From assembly GCF_008000815.1 (NCBI RefSeq), contig NZ_CP042806.1:1984001-2048000 (forward strand): 64,000 nt of DNA, read 5' to 3'. Shown here in pieces: positions 1 through 8,743 of this stretch (position 1 is its first letter; the number at the start of each line of letters is the position of its first letter). The notes below the pieces were generated by a model. The model was not told the origin of the DNA, did no database searches, and worked only from the letters and a program-made list of their open reading frames with translations. The position numbers and the translations under genes are program-made. The DNA comes from Terriglobus albidus. GTDB taxonomy: Bacteria > Acidobacteriota > Terriglobia > Terriglobales > Acidobacteriaceae.

Positions 1-858
1 GATCTGTTGAACCGCGTGCCGGATGCAAAGCTCTACGCGGAAGACTGTCTTCGTGATGGCAAGAAGATCATGCATGATCATGGCGCGGTCCGCACCGTAG
101 CACTGAGCGGAATGGGCACGCTGCCGGCAGGTGAAGAGGCAATCATCCGCATCCTGCGTCCGCTCGGTTATGCGTTGAACGGCGTCTATCCGCTGGAGCG
201 CCTGAAGATGACCGGACGTTCGTATGCTCAGGTGGAGTACCCGGAGGAACTCGCACAGTTCTTTATCAGCGAACTACACCCGGACCGCTTTTCCGCGGAA
301 TTCCAGGCGGCCGTCCAGCGTGTCACATCAACCTCTCGCGACCCGCTTACAGCCGAGGCAAAGGCTCTCCTCATTGAATTGGAAACGCAGCGTTCTCTGT
401 CTGTAGAAAAAGCGGTTGCGCTGTTGCCCGTGCTTGCAAAGGTCTTTAGCCGCCAGCATGATGATCCGGCTCTGGCCGACTACGAGACTTTGCTGGCTGA
501 ATCGGCAGAGATGGCATGGATTGCCACGGAAGGAAACGCCTTCAACCACGCTACGGACCGAGTCATCGATGTCGATCGGCTGGCCGAAGAGCAGAAGGCG
601 CTTGGCCGCGCCATGAAGGCAACGGTTGAGACCTCGCAATCAGGCAGGGTTCGCCAGACTGCGTTCCTTGCGGCTCGGGTGCGACGTGACTTCCGCACAG
701 AAGGTGGCAGCCTGATTGAAAAGGAAGTGCCGGGGTCGTTCTACGAATTCATCACGCGGCTTCCGCTCCCGGCAGAGGATGGAAAGACCAAGCTCGACCT
801 CAGCTTTGACAGTTCCAATGCCCAGGCAATCTTTAAAGTGACCGCCAACCAGAAGTAG
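1..858 (+). CDS. DUF1338 family 2-oxoadipate dioxygenase/decarboxylase, 5' partial
   Basis: The frame is open to the left window edge (GAT CTG TTG...), so the true start lies outside and only about 286 C-terminal residues are seen. The family (DUF1338, YdcJ/HglS) consists of Fe(II) enzymes converting 2-oxoadipate to D-2-hydroxyglutarate with CO2 release in bacterial lysine breakdown. The sequence shows a histidine in the NAFNHATDRV stretch and a glutamate in GSFYEFITRL, both placed like metal ligands of that family. The next gene, 65 bp downstream on the same strand, is an AmaB-like aminoadipate semialdehyde dehydrogenase, which supports a lysine/2-oxoadipate role. Family assignment is firm; the exact reaction is inferred from family and context. 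Confidence 0.85.
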   Translation, partial: DLLNRVPDAKLYAEDCLRDGKKIMHDHGAVRTVALSGMGTLPAGEEAIIRILRPLGYALNGVYPLERLKMTGRSYAQVEYPEELAQFFISELHPDRFSAEFQAAVQRVTSTSRDPLTAEAKALLIELETQRSLSVEKAVALLPVLAKVFSRQHDDPALADYETLLAESAEMAWIATEGNAFNHATDRVIDVDRLAEEQKALGRAMKATVETSQSGRVRQTAFLAARVRRDFRTEGGSLIEKEVPGSFYEFITRLPLPAEDGKTKLDLSFDSSNAQAIFKVTANQK

Positions 859-923
859 GCAGGTGCTCTTGCCGAGGTGCGGGCACAAGGCGACGCCGCC
901 ATTCGGTAACGGAGAAGTGAAAG

Positions 924-2456
924 ATGACGAGCAATAAGAGTTCACTTGAGCAAGAAGTGCATCGATTGCTCAAAAATCTCGGGGTGCCGGCTACTGCTTA
1001 TACGCATGGAGAACTGATCGTGCGGACACCCATCACCGGCGAGGTGATTGCACGCGTCGCGAAGACTGACGCGACAGCGGTCAACGATGCGCTGACGGCG
1101 GCACGGAATGCGTTCGTTGCGTGGCGTAGTGTTCCCGCTCCCAAACGCGGAGATCTGGTTCGACTGCTTGGCGAAGAGCTGCGGTCAGAGCTACCAGCGC
1201 TTGGCCGGCTTGTGACGATCGAGACGGGCAAAATCCTGTCAGAAGGTCTCGGAGAGGTGCAGGAGATGATCGATATCTGCGCCTTTGCCGCTGGACTATC
1301 GCGGCAACTCACCGGTCTCACCATCACGTCTGAACGCGCAAATCATCGCATGATGGAGACGTGGCATCCGCTCGGGGTTGTCGGCGTAATCTCCGCGTTC
1401 AACTTTCCGGTCGCGGTGTGGTCCTGGAACGCAGCACTCGCGCTAGTCTGTGGCAACGCCGTGGTATGGAAGCCCTCGGAGAAGACGCCACTCACAGCAC
1501 TCGCGACGCAGGCGTTATTTGAGCGGGCGGCAGCCAAATTTGGCGGCGTGCCCGCTGGACTCTCGACCTTGCTTGTAGGCGACGGAGGCCTGGGGCAGAT
1601 GCTTGTCGATAGCCCGAGCGTGTCGCTTGTCTCGGCAACTGGCTCGACTGCGATGGGGCGTGCCGTTGCACCGCGGCTCGCAGGGCGCTTCGCGCGAGCC
1701 ATCCTCGAGCTTGGCGGAAATAACGCCGCGATTGTCTGCCCAAGCGCCGATCTGGATCTGGCTCTACGGGCCATCGCATTCTCGGCGATGGGCACAGCGG
1801 GACAGCGTTGCACGACGCTTCGACGATTGATCGTGCATGACACGATCTATGACAACCTTGTCGCACGGCTCAAGAAGGTTTATCACTCTGTCGTCATCGG
1901 CGATCCGCGCAAAACAGGCACACTGGTTGGCCCGCTGATCGATGCACGTGCCTTTGAAGCAATGCAGCGTGCTCTCGTAGAAGCACGAATGGCAGGAGCA
2001 GCAATCACCGGAGGAGAACGTGTCGCGCCAGATGTTAGTTCGGACGAGGCGTTCTATGTCCGTCCCGCGCTCGTCGAAATTGGCAGTCAGGCAGAGATCG
2101 TGAGGCGCGAGACCTTCGCGCCGATCTTGTATGTTCTGAAGTATCGCGATTTTGAAGAGGCTCTCCATCTGCATAATGATGTGCCGCAGGGGCTCTCGTC
2201 CTCCATCTTTACGCTCAACATGCGCGAAGCCGAGCGGTTTCTCTCCGCAAGTGGATCGGACTGCGGCATTGCGAATGTCAACATCGGCACATCTGGCGCT
2301 GAAATTGGCGGCGCCTTCGGTGGCGAAAAAGATACCGGTGGCGGTCGCGAGTCAGGCTCAGATGCATGGAAGCAATACATGCGCCGTGCTACCAATACCA
2401 TCAACTACGGAACGGATCTTCCACTTGCACAGGGCGTGAGCTTCGAGATCGGCTAG
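924..2456 (+). CDS. amaB: Aldehyde dehydrogenase, L-piperidine-6-carboxylate / alpha-aminoadipate semialdehyde type
   Basis: A 510-residue cytosolic ALDH of the ALDH7/AmaB branch, which oxidises alpha-aminoadipate semialdehyde (in equilibrium with piperideine-6-carboxylate) to aminoadipate with NAD(+). Visible: ISAFNFPVAVWSWN near residue 157, the base Glu262 in LELGG, and the nucleophile Cys296 in GTAGQRCTTLRR. The AGQRCT context is typical of ALDH7 rather than of succinate semialdehyde enzymes. GGAGAAGTGAAAG precedes the ATG with suitable spacing. It follows the DUF1338 gene, so the pair probably feeds lysine carbon through aminoadipate and 2-oxoadipate to 2-hydroxyglutarate; the transaminase between these steps is not in the window. 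Confidence 0.88.
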   Translation: MTSNKSSLEQEVHRLLKNLGVPATAYTHGELIVRTPITGEVIARVAKTDATAVNDALTAARNAFVAWRSVPAPKRGDLVRLLGEELRSELPALGRLVTIETGKILSEGLGEVQEMIDICAFAAGLSRQLTGLTITSERANHRMMETWHPLGVVGVISAFNFPVAVWSWNAALALVCGNAVVWKPSEKTPLTALATQALFERAAAKFGGVPAGLSTLLVGDGGLGQMLVDSPSVSLVSATGSTAMGRAVAPRLAGRFARAILELGGNNAAIVCPSADLDLALRAIAFSAMGTAGQRCTTLRRLIVHDTIYDNLVARLKKVYHSVVIGDPRKTGTLVGPLIDARAFEAMQRALVEARMAGAAITGGERVAPDVSSDEAFYVRPALVEIGSQAEIVRRETFAPILYVLKYRDFEEALHLHNDVPQGLSSSIFTLNMREAERFLSASGSDCGIANVNIGTSGAEIGGAFGGEKDTGGGRESGSDAWKQYMRRATNTINYGTDLPLAQGVSFEIG

Positions 2457-2535
2457 TTCGTCTCCGATGGAGACCTTCACTTCTGAAAATAGCTGCCAAT
2501 AGATCGGAGTTCTGACTGAGTGATGCTCCGGCCGG

Positions 2536-4149
2536 CTATTTGTAAATCTGAATTTTATCGATGTTCACACTCGTTCCAGCAGCATCGCTATAGGTGAAGG
2601 TCAGAGTATTGTTGCCCTTTTTCAGCACGATGGGCAACGATTCGAAACCATTGATAAAACTGAAAAGATGGACCGGGATAGGTGTTCCATCATTCACTCG
2701 CAATTGCAGTTTGTCCGTAATGAGGTGGCTGTCGACGTAGTAGAGCGTCAAGTGATATTTGCCAGACTCGGGCGCAACAACATGGGTGAATTCAAGGGAC
2801 GCTGTATTCAACGGATCTTTCGGTCCGTGCAATGAGATAGCGTATCCCTGGCTGCACGAGGCGCAGGTCAGTAGTGCTGAATCTTCTTTCCGGAGATTGC
2901 CCGGCCACTCAGCTTCGAAGATAGCTCCTTTAGACCACATATAGGTTCCGCTGACTTTAAGCATGGCGGAGCCATGCGGCGGGAGGTGTGTGCGATAGCC
3001 TTCTGGCTGCGACGCGATGTCCTTGTGAGAGTAGAGGTCGCGTATCCGGATCTTTCCCGTAAGATTCAGATCACTCCATCGGAGAGCAACATCTGCGGCA
3101 GTGTCTGTTAGGTTTAGCAGAAGAACCGCATCCGTTCCGCTGGCCATGCTGCCCAACGGCTTGGACCATATCTCGAGACCCACGCTGTTTTCGGCAACTT
3201 TTACCGGTCCGGCTCCAAAAGGATCCTGATCAACCGCAATGACTTCGGGATTGGTATAGATCTTTCTTACCTCACCCGTCATCTTTGTAAGATCAGTCCC
3301 GGCCCATAAGGGAGCGGCTGAGATGGCCCACATGGAGAAGTGCGTTTGTGCTTCGATCATGTTGAGACCGCCATTTCCAACCTCGAGCATGTCAGGATCG
3401 TTCCAGCTATCAGGAGCGTTGAAGACGGCATGGAGCGCGTTCGATTTGAATCCAGCAACAACGTGCATCCAGTCAACCTGATTCTTTCGGTAACTGATGT
3501 CGGCATCTGTTCGCCATAGCTGTGCTTTTCCCTGAGCCCAGGTCCATGGACTTTCATTTCCCCAGGAACAGATATAAAGAAGCATGGGTCTTCCAGTTTC
3601 CTGGATCGCGGCAGCCATGCGTTCGTAGATCTCGCGTCCGGTATGCTCCGGATTGCGGTTGCAATAGTCCATTTCAATGAAGTCGATACCCCATGACGCG
3701 AATGTCCTGGCGTCCTGAAGTTCGTGCCCATAGCTTCCTTGATAATGCGGCTTTGGGAAGCAGGTATAAGGTCCTACGTCGGTATACGCGCCTGCTTTCA
3801 ATCCTCGGGAGTGGATGTAATCGACAAGGCTTTTCATCCCATGAGGAAAACGGATAGGGTCGAGTATCAGCTCCCCGGAAGCCTCGCGGGCAGGGGCGAT
3901 GCACTCCTGGACGAGGACATATTTATATCCGAGGTCACGCATTCCAGTGGCGACCAGCGCGTCGGCCTGATCCCGAATGGTCTGTTCGTTATAGTCGCAA
4001 AAAAACGGATTCCAGCTCGCCCATCCCATGGGCGGTGTCGGCGTGAGACTTTGTTGCGGGGATGCGGGTGACTGCGCGAAGGAGACTCGATTTGAGGCGC
4101 CGATCAGGCATGCCATCAGAATGAGAATCGCAATAGTCGGCTTTGGCAT
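2536..4149 (-). CDS. Secreted GH27 alpha-galactosidase with C-terminal carbohydrate-binding module
   Basis: About 537 residues from the ATG at 4149, chosen because it begins a signal peptide (MPKPTIAILILMACLIGAS, cleavage near SFA-QS) with AAAAGG upstream; an in-frame start at 4212 would add 21 residues without signal character. GH27 features in order: TPPMGWASWNPF at the mature N-terminus, IDFIEMDYCN carrying the nucleophile Asp, and LWRTDADIS carrying the acid/base Asp. A beta-sandwich C-domain follows, then about 125 residues beginning GAIFEAEWPG that read as a CBM35-like module. Expected to release alpha-linked galactose from plant galactosides outside the cytoplasm. It stands alone on its strand. 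Confidence 0.88.
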   Translation of the reverse strand: MPKPTIAILILMACLIGASNRVSFAQSPASPQQSLTPTPPMGWASWNPFFCDYNEQTIRDQADALVATGMRDLGYKYVLVQECIAPAREASGELILDPIRFPHGMKSLVDYIHSRGLKAGAYTDVGPYTCFPKPHYQGSYGHELQDARTFASWGIDFIEMDYCNRNPEHTGREIYERMAAAIQETGRPMLLYICSWGNESPWTWAQGKAQLWRTDADISYRKNQVDWMHVVAGFKSNALHAVFNAPDSWNDPDMLEVGNGGLNMIEAQTHFSMWAISAAPLWAGTDLTKMTGEVRKIYTNPEVIAVDQDPFGAGPVKVAENSVGLEIWSKPLGSMASGTDAVLLLNLTDTAADVALRWSDLNLTGKIRIRDLYSHKDIASQPEGYRTHLPPHGSAMLKVSGTYMWSKGAIFEAEWPGNLRKEDSALLTCASCSQGYAISLHGPKDPLNTASLEFTHVVAPESGKYHLTLYYVDSHLITDKLQLRVNDGTPIPVHLFSFINGFESLPIVLKKGNNTLTFTYSDAAGTSVNIDKIQIYK

Positions 4150-4324
4150 ATACGCCTTTTCCCACCAGATTCCTGCCAAGCTGCGGTGTTGCAAAGAGAT
4201 GAAAGTTCTCATATTGATGTTTCTTAGCAGTGAAATTTAGAGGAAGCGCACCAAAGTGTCCCGGGGGATTTACGAGCGTTTCCTAACGATGTACCGAAGT
4301 TTTCCTGATGCGATGCATCCACTG

Positions 4325-5278
4325 TTATGGATTGGCTTTCCTCCATTGGGCGACCAGATCCTGTGCAGCTTGAGGCCACGTTGGATACTCGAATTGAAAG
4401 CCGGCGTCGAGCAGTCGGCCTGGAACGACCTGACGACTCTTGAGTATTAGTTCGGATTCGGTACGCATCAGGAAAGTACCCAGCTCCAGCATCCACCTTG
4501 TGGTCGGCAGACCAAAGCGCGTACCCCATGTTTTTCGTAAAACGCCAAGGAACTCGCGATTCGGCAGTGGGTGGGGAGAGGCCAGGTTTACGGCTCCGGT
4601 GATCTCTTGCTTCTTAATGAGGAACTCAACTGAGCGAATAAAGTCGGCCTCATGAATCCACGAGACAAATTGAGTGCCAGGTAGCGTGGTTCCGCCGAGA
4701 CCGTGGCGAACAAGATTCAGAAATACATCGAAGACGCCCCCTCGATCAGCGCTGAAGGTCATGGCGCTCCGGAGGGCAACCTGTCTGGTTCCAGGAGTCA
4801 CGGCAGAGAAAAAGGCTTCTTCCCAGGCTTTTGCAACCTGAATTGAAAAATTCCAGGTGTTGGGGGCTCCCATCTCGTTACCGCCAAACTCCCCGGTCGC
4901 TTCATCCATTGGCCGATCAAGAGCATGGCGGTAGATTGTTGCTGTACTAGCATTGAGCCAAACCGCGGGTGGGTATTCCATCCTGGCAATGCCTTGATGG
5001 AGAACCCTGGTAGACAGGACACGGGACTCAAGAATTTCCCGGCGATTCTTCTGGGTGTAGCGGCAATTTACGCTCCTACCCGCAAGGTTGATCAAGACAT
5101 CGCTGCAATCGATTTCGCCGAGCCAGGGTCCCAATGTGGAGCCATCCCAATGAACAACACGCCAGGGAGCCTTTTGCAACCTGCGGCTGAGAACAACCAC
5201 ACTATGTCCATTCTGGTGAAAGTGCCGAGCGAGGATGGTTCCAACCTGCCCGCTCCCTCCAGCAATGATGATCTTCAT
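4325..5278 (-). CDS. TIGR01777-type NAD(P)-binding epimerase-like protein
   Basis: 317 residues of the SDR39U1/TIGR01777 family. The N-terminal Rossmann motif is IIAGGSGQVGTILARHF; INLAGRSVNCRYT and the tail region (DUF1731-like, VVPGRLLDAGFQFEYPTW) are characteristic. Substrates of this family are generally unknown. The ATG overlaps the stop of the upstream SRPBCC gene by 4 bp, so the two are translationally coupled and form an operon with the TetR gene. SRPBCC-epimerase pairs are a recurrent association and SRPBCC domains bind small hydrophobic ligands, so a role in small-molecule metabolism is likely but unspecified. Confidence 0.85.
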   Translation of the reverse strand: MKIIIAGGSGQVGTILARHFHQNGHSVVVLSRRLQKAPWRVVHWDGSTLGPWLGEIDCSDVLINLAGRSVNCRYTQKNRREILESRVLSTRVLHQGIARMEYPPAVWLNASTATIYRHALDRPMDEATGEFGGNEMGAPNTWNFSIQVAKAWEEAFFSAVTPGTRQVALRSAMTFSADRGGVFDVFLNLVRHGLGGTTLPGTQFVSWIHEADFIRSVEFLIKKQEITGAVNLASPHPLPNREFLGVLRKTWGTRFGLPTTRWMLELGTFLMRTESELILKSRQVVPGRLLDAGFQFEYPTWPQAAQDLVAQWRKANP

Positions 5279-5790
5279 AGCATGGTCTCCTTAATCCGAT
5301 GCGAGATGTCGGGTAGGTACTGTTCCCACTCTGAGGACTCCGCGACGCGCTTGATGACAGTATTGCGTTCACGCAGAAGAGCCAGCATGTAGCGGCGCAG
5401 GAAAAGAGCCTCGGCAATCAGACCGAGCAAGGGAAAGGGGGCGGCGACTGACAGGATGTTTTTCATCTCGGTATCGCCGGATTCCAGGCTCGCAAATAGG
5501 TGATCCGCCTGCATAGAACGGAAAATTCCGCGAACCATTGTGACCTGGAAATAGTAGGGCGATTCCATCGCGGTGATCTTGCTGGTCAGGTTTTGCCAGA
5601 TACCGAAGTGTTTGGCTCGCCATGTGACTTCTTCAGATAGTCCGACGAGACCGGAGGTAACGCCTTCGACCGCTAAAGCTTGTTCTCCCGAATGAACATT
5701 CGAGAGCAGATGCACTTCAACACTACGGGAGAGGTCGAAACAACGTTCGATGGGGGCCTTAATGATTGTGGTCTCTTCGAGTCGGATCAT
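5275..5790 (-). CDS. SRPBCC family (polyketide cyclase/ligand-binding START-like) protein
   Basis: About 171 residues from the ATG at 5790. The longer open frame upstream overlaps the TetR gene and lacks family similarity, and GGGAGTGAAAGCAACC precedes this ATG. The N-terminus (IRLEETTIIKAPIERCFDLSRSVEVHL) and the later EVTWRAKHFGIWQNLTSKI and FEVTMV-like strands fit the SRPBCC fold that folds around a hydrophobic ligand. It lies 8 bp after the TetR stop and overlaps the epimerase-like gene by ATGA, placing it mid-operon. No catalytic function can be named. Confidence 0.82.
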   Translation of the reverse strand: MIRLEETTIIKAPIERCFDLSRSVEVHLLSNVHSGEQALAVEGVTSGLVGLSEEVTWRAKHFGIWQNLTSKITAMESPYYFQVTMVRGIFRSMQADHLFASLESGDTEMKNILSVAAPFPLLGLIAEALFLRRYMLALLRERNTVIKRVAESSEWEQYLPDISHRIKETML

Positions 5791-5798
5791 GGTTGCTT

Positions 5799-6479
5799 TC
5801 ACTCCCCGGGCAAAAGGTCTGCCTGTCGCAAAAGCAGAAGAACCTTGCTTCTGATTGGCTTCAAGACTGCAAGCTTTGCAAGTCCAAGCAGCTTCAGAGT
5901 AAGGTCGAGTGCTCCATCTGCCATGTGTCGTGTTCGCCGTTGATTCTCTGAAGAGTCGTACAGAAACATCACCAGGAGACCCATCTGAAGCGCCCATAAC
6001 GCGACCGGAAGCAGCTCCTTGAGGTCATTGGGAAGCTTCTCTTCAGCAATTGCATTACGGAAGACCTGCGTACTGCGGCGACGAATCTCCGCTGTCCCTT
6101 GTCCAAGACAGGAGAGTGGATGTTTCGGCTCACCGGTATATCGGAACACCACTCCGAGCAAGTTCCGATCGTCCTTTGCCAAATCTAATTTTGAGTGAAG
6201 AGCTATCGCTAAGCGGGTCTTCAGGTGCCCGGTTTCAGCGAACACTTCTTCACACAAGCGTTCCTGCTCTGATTGAACCGTCTCGTAGTAGGCCTGGACA
6301 ATCGCCTCTTTGCTCGGAAAGTAGTAGTAAGCGGCGCTTTTGACCACCATGGCATGCTTGGCGATCTCTTGCATCGTCGTGGGATCGAACCCCCGTTCTC
6401 TGAATAGCTGTAGAGCGCTATTAAATATCTGCCTCCGAGTCTGCTCGCCTTTGTCGGTGGCCGGATCAGATTTGACCAT
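5799..6479 (-). CDS. TetR/AcrR family transcriptional regulator (autoregulated operon head)
   Basis: About 226 residues. The N-terminal HTH domain reads RRQIFNSALQLFRERGFDPTTMQEIAKHAMVVKSAAYYYFPSKEAIV, a textbook TetR fold; the C-terminal ligand domain is not assignable. ATG 6479 lies inside a perfect 16-bp palindrome. A TTG at 6485 is better spaced from the AGGAG upstream and may be the real start (228 residues). It heads the operon TetR-SRPBCC-TIGR01777. Two identical palindromes at its start and 50 bp upstream strongly suggest that it represses its own operon. Confidence 0.9.
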   Translation of the reverse strand: MVKSDPATDKGEQTRRQIFNSALQLFRERGFDPTTMQEIAKHAMVVKSAAYYYFPSKEAIVQAYYETVQSEQERLCEEVFAETGHLKTRLAIALHSKLDLAKDDRNLLGVVFRYTGEPKHPLSCLGQGTAEIRRRSTQVFRNAIAEEKLPNDLKELLPVALWALQMGLLVMFLYDSSENQRRTRHMADGALDLTLKLLGLAKLAVLKPIRSKVLLLLRQADLLPGE

Positions 6480-6486
6480 GGTCAAA
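6471..6486. promoter_or_regulatory. Perfect 16-bp palindrome, proximal TetR operator candidate
   Basis: TTTGACCATGGTCAAA is its own reverse complement and contains the ATG of the TetR gene. An identical copy lies 50 bp upstream. Position over the start codon and perfect symmetry suit a homodimeric TetR protein blocking transcription and initiation. Binding is inferred. Confidence 0.75.
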
Positions 6487-6520
6487 TCTTGCTCCTGCGA
6501 AGGACTCTCGTCAAGACATA

Positions 6521-6536
6521 TTTGACCATGGTCAAA
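6521..6536. promoter_or_regulatory. Perfect 16-bp palindrome, distal TetR operator candidate
   Basis: A second exact TTTGACCATGGTCAAA, 50 bp (about five helical turns) upstream of the first, in the promoter region of the TetR-SRPBCC-epimerase operon. The same helical face would allow cooperative binding or looping by two dimers. Confidence 0.72.
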
Positions 6537-6544
6537 AGAAGCTT

Positions 6545-6744
6545 GATTTCATGCCGGGACTTACGGGAGTAGAACTTGGTATGCGAGTAGCCCAGATGTA
6601 TCCGAGGTGCCGGATTCTTCTATTCTCCGGGCAGGCACCATGGAGCTGATGGGCAAAGCGGAAGCTCAGGGACCTCATTTCCGCCTTCTGGAAAAACCGA
6701 TTCATCCTTCCGAGCTGTTACAGGAGATCAGAGCCTTGCAATGA
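6545..6744 (+). pseudogene. Response-regulator receiver domain relic (C-terminal half, frameshifted)
   Basis: Translation gives DFMPGLTGVELGMRVAQMYP and then RCRILLFSGQA in one frame, continuing in the next frame as MELMGKAEAQGPHFRLLEKP followed by IHPSELLQEIRAL and a stop at 6742-6744. This is the second half of a receiver domain: the MPG turn, the FSG beta-4 strand, and the EKP lysine followed by the last helix. The phosphoacceptor half is missing and a single-base indel near 6640 breaks the frame. It was probably truncated when the TetR operon was placed beside it. Confidence 0.7.
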
Positions 6745-6821
6745 GGGGCAAGCTCACGGTTTCCGGATGGTATCGGTTCCGCCTGCATTGCGCGTCGGTA
6801 TATGAGGCACTGCGAACAGCT

Positions 6822-8702
6822 TCATATTGCTGCAAGCAGAATTGCTGCCGGACCGCTTATCCGCCAACCCGTGTCTGTGATGGGAAAGGCCACTGAAGAT
6901 CCCCCGTATTGCAGCCGCTCACTATTCCAGATCATCTTCCAATGTGTCTTCTCGGGTGGAGCGAGCAATGGTTCAGGAATATGTTCGAGCTTGAGCGTCT
7001 GCCCTAGATTGACGAGAAGGAGATGGTCAAGCCGCTGCGTGTCTTCAGAGAAAAAGTAGCGCAGCAGAAAGCAGCCGTCGGACAGTACCGCTCCATCGAT
7101 CATGCCGCGACCCTTCTGTGCGACCGCCAGCTCGTGTCTTCTTAGGTGCAGCAGGTCGCGGAAGAACTCGCAGTACTGCGTTGCTTCTTCTGTCGCTCGG
7201 TCGTCTGGCCCAAGCTTGCACCTCTGGAATGTGTCTGGGCTACCCGGATCAGAAAGAAGGTGTGCAAGATCCTCGGCATCGCGAACGGAGTCGAACTGCT
7301 TCAGAAAGGCGAGTCGTCCGCTTCGGACCTTCTCGTGTATCTCCGGCTTTTGGTCAGAGAAGTAGAGGAAGGGGCACTCCGAGCCGTATTCCTGCCCCAT
7401 AAAAAACATGGGAGTGCCTGGTGTAAGCAACCAATAGGCCGCCATGGCACGATACAGTCCAGGATTGCTCTGGGTTTTAGGACGGGTTCCACGAAGTGTA
7501 TTAGCGACCTGATCGTGGTTCTCCAGAAATGTGATCCATTGCCACGGTTCAAGGCGCAGGCAATCTGTCCCGCGCGGCGCTTTTTGCCATCCATAATATT
7601 GCCCCTGGAAGAGAGGGCCATACTTCGCAGCGGAGATAAACTCCTGAGGGCTTCCTGCGTGGTCGCTGTAATAAGCCTCTCGTCTTCCGGTAAGGCGAAC
7701 CATCATGGAATGATGGAGATCATCGTTCCACATGCCGTCGAATCCATGGCCACCTTCGGCAAGCGGCTTAAGTTGATGGGACCATTGACGCTCGCATTCG
7801 CTCACCAGAATGATCTTCCGATTGCCGGCAGCCTCGCGCGCACGCCGGCTCATGGCAGCAAGGATATGCTCCTCATGATGTCCGGAATCAACGATCGCCT
7901 GTGTTGCATCAAAGCGTAAGCCATCGAGCCTGTATTCATGAATCCAGGCGGCAACGTTCTGCAGGAAGTATTCGCGCACATGTTCGTTGTCGAAGTTCGG
8001 AGAGCTTCCCCATTCGCTTGCCCGTTTGGAGAAATAGTCGCAGCAATATTCTCCGAAGCAGTTCCCATCGGGGCCGAAGTGGTTGTAAACGACATCAAGG
8101 AGAACAGCCAGGCCCACAGCATGAGCCGCATCGACCATATGACGAAGGTCATCCGGGCGGCCATAGCGATGGTACGGCGCGAAGAAGGCGACCCCGTCAT
8201 AGCCCCAGCCGAATTCTCCACAGAACTCATGGACCGGCATAATCTCCAAAACGGTTATGCCAAGATTGCGAAGACGTTTGAATTCCCGTTCGGCAGCCCG
8301 ATAGGTGCCTTCCTGCGTAAATGTGCCGAGATGAAGCTCGTACAACACCTGTCCGGCGAGTTGGAGCTCCTGAAGGAGCCATTCGCCGGTAGTCCAGGCA
8401 TAGGAAAAGGGATCGATTACTTCGCTCCAGCCATGAGGTCCTTCAGGTTGAAATCGCGACGCCGGATCTGGGAAAGGTCTGCCGCCGTCCAGAACATAAC
8501 GGTAAAGGCATCCCTGTTTCAGACCTGGAACATGAAGGGAGAAATATCCATCCTCTTGATTCTGCGCCGGATAACGCCTTCCGTCGTACAGCAATAACTC
8601 GACCCGCTTGATATGGGGAGCCCAGAGATGAAATTGAACGCCGGTAGGACTAACTGTTGCTCCCAGAGGAGGCTTCGTAGATCGACCGATTGAATCGTGC
8701 AT
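6822..8702 (-). CDS. treZ: Malto-oligosyltrehalose trehalohydrolase (GH13_10)
   Basis: About 626 residues from ATG 8702; a longer open frame to 8750 reads into a dispersed repeat and was rejected. TreZ releases trehalose from maltooligosyl-trehalose made by TreY. Domain order: N-terminal E-set/CBM48-like domain (GVQFHLWAPHIKRVELLLYD), GH13 barrel with YELHLGTFTQEGTY, DVVYNHFGPDGN, nucleophile Asp about 265 in DGLRFDATQAI, general acid Glu about 302 in LVSECERQW, and FLENHDQ. The TreY partner and glycogen genes are not in the window, unlike the usual treXYZ cluster. Confidence 0.92.
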   Translation of the reverse strand: MHDSIGRSTKPPLGATVSPTGVQFHLWAPHIKRVELLLYDGRRYPAQNQEDGYFSLHVPGLKQGCLYRYVLDGGRPFPDPASRFQPEGPHGWSEVIDPFSYAWTTGEWLLQELQLAGQVLYELHLGTFTQEGTYRAAEREFKRLRNLGITVLEIMPVHEFCGEFGWGYDGVAFFAPYHRYGRPDDLRHMVDAAHAVGLAVLLDVVYNHFGPDGNCFGEYCCDYFSKRASEWGSSPNFDNEHVREYFLQNVAAWIHEYRLDGLRFDATQAIVDSGHHEEHILAAMSRRAREAAGNRKIILVSECERQWSHQLKPLAEGGHGFDGMWNDDLHHSMMVRLTGRREAYYSDHAGSPQEFISAAKYGPLFQGQYYGWQKAPRGTDCLRLEPWQWITFLENHDQVANTLRGTRPKTQSNPGLYRAMAAYWLLTPGTPMFFMGQEYGSECPFLYFSDQKPEIHEKVRSGRLAFLKQFDSVRDAEDLAHLLSDPGSPDTFQRCKLGPDDRATEEATQYCEFFRDLLHLRRHELAVAQKGRGMIDGAVLSDGCFLLRYFFSEDTQRLDHLLLVNLGQTLKLEHIPEPLLAPPEKTHWKMIWNSERLQYGGSSVAFPITDTGWRISGPAAILLAAI

Positions 8703-8743
8703 TGCTCTACTTGCGATGCAGCCAATAGAGAAAGTGCTGCCCC

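Noticed and set aside
2460-2474. GTCTCC-GAT-GGAGAC hairpin after the amaB gene
   Set aside because: The stem is only six base pairs and no T-run follows, so it is not a convincing terminator.
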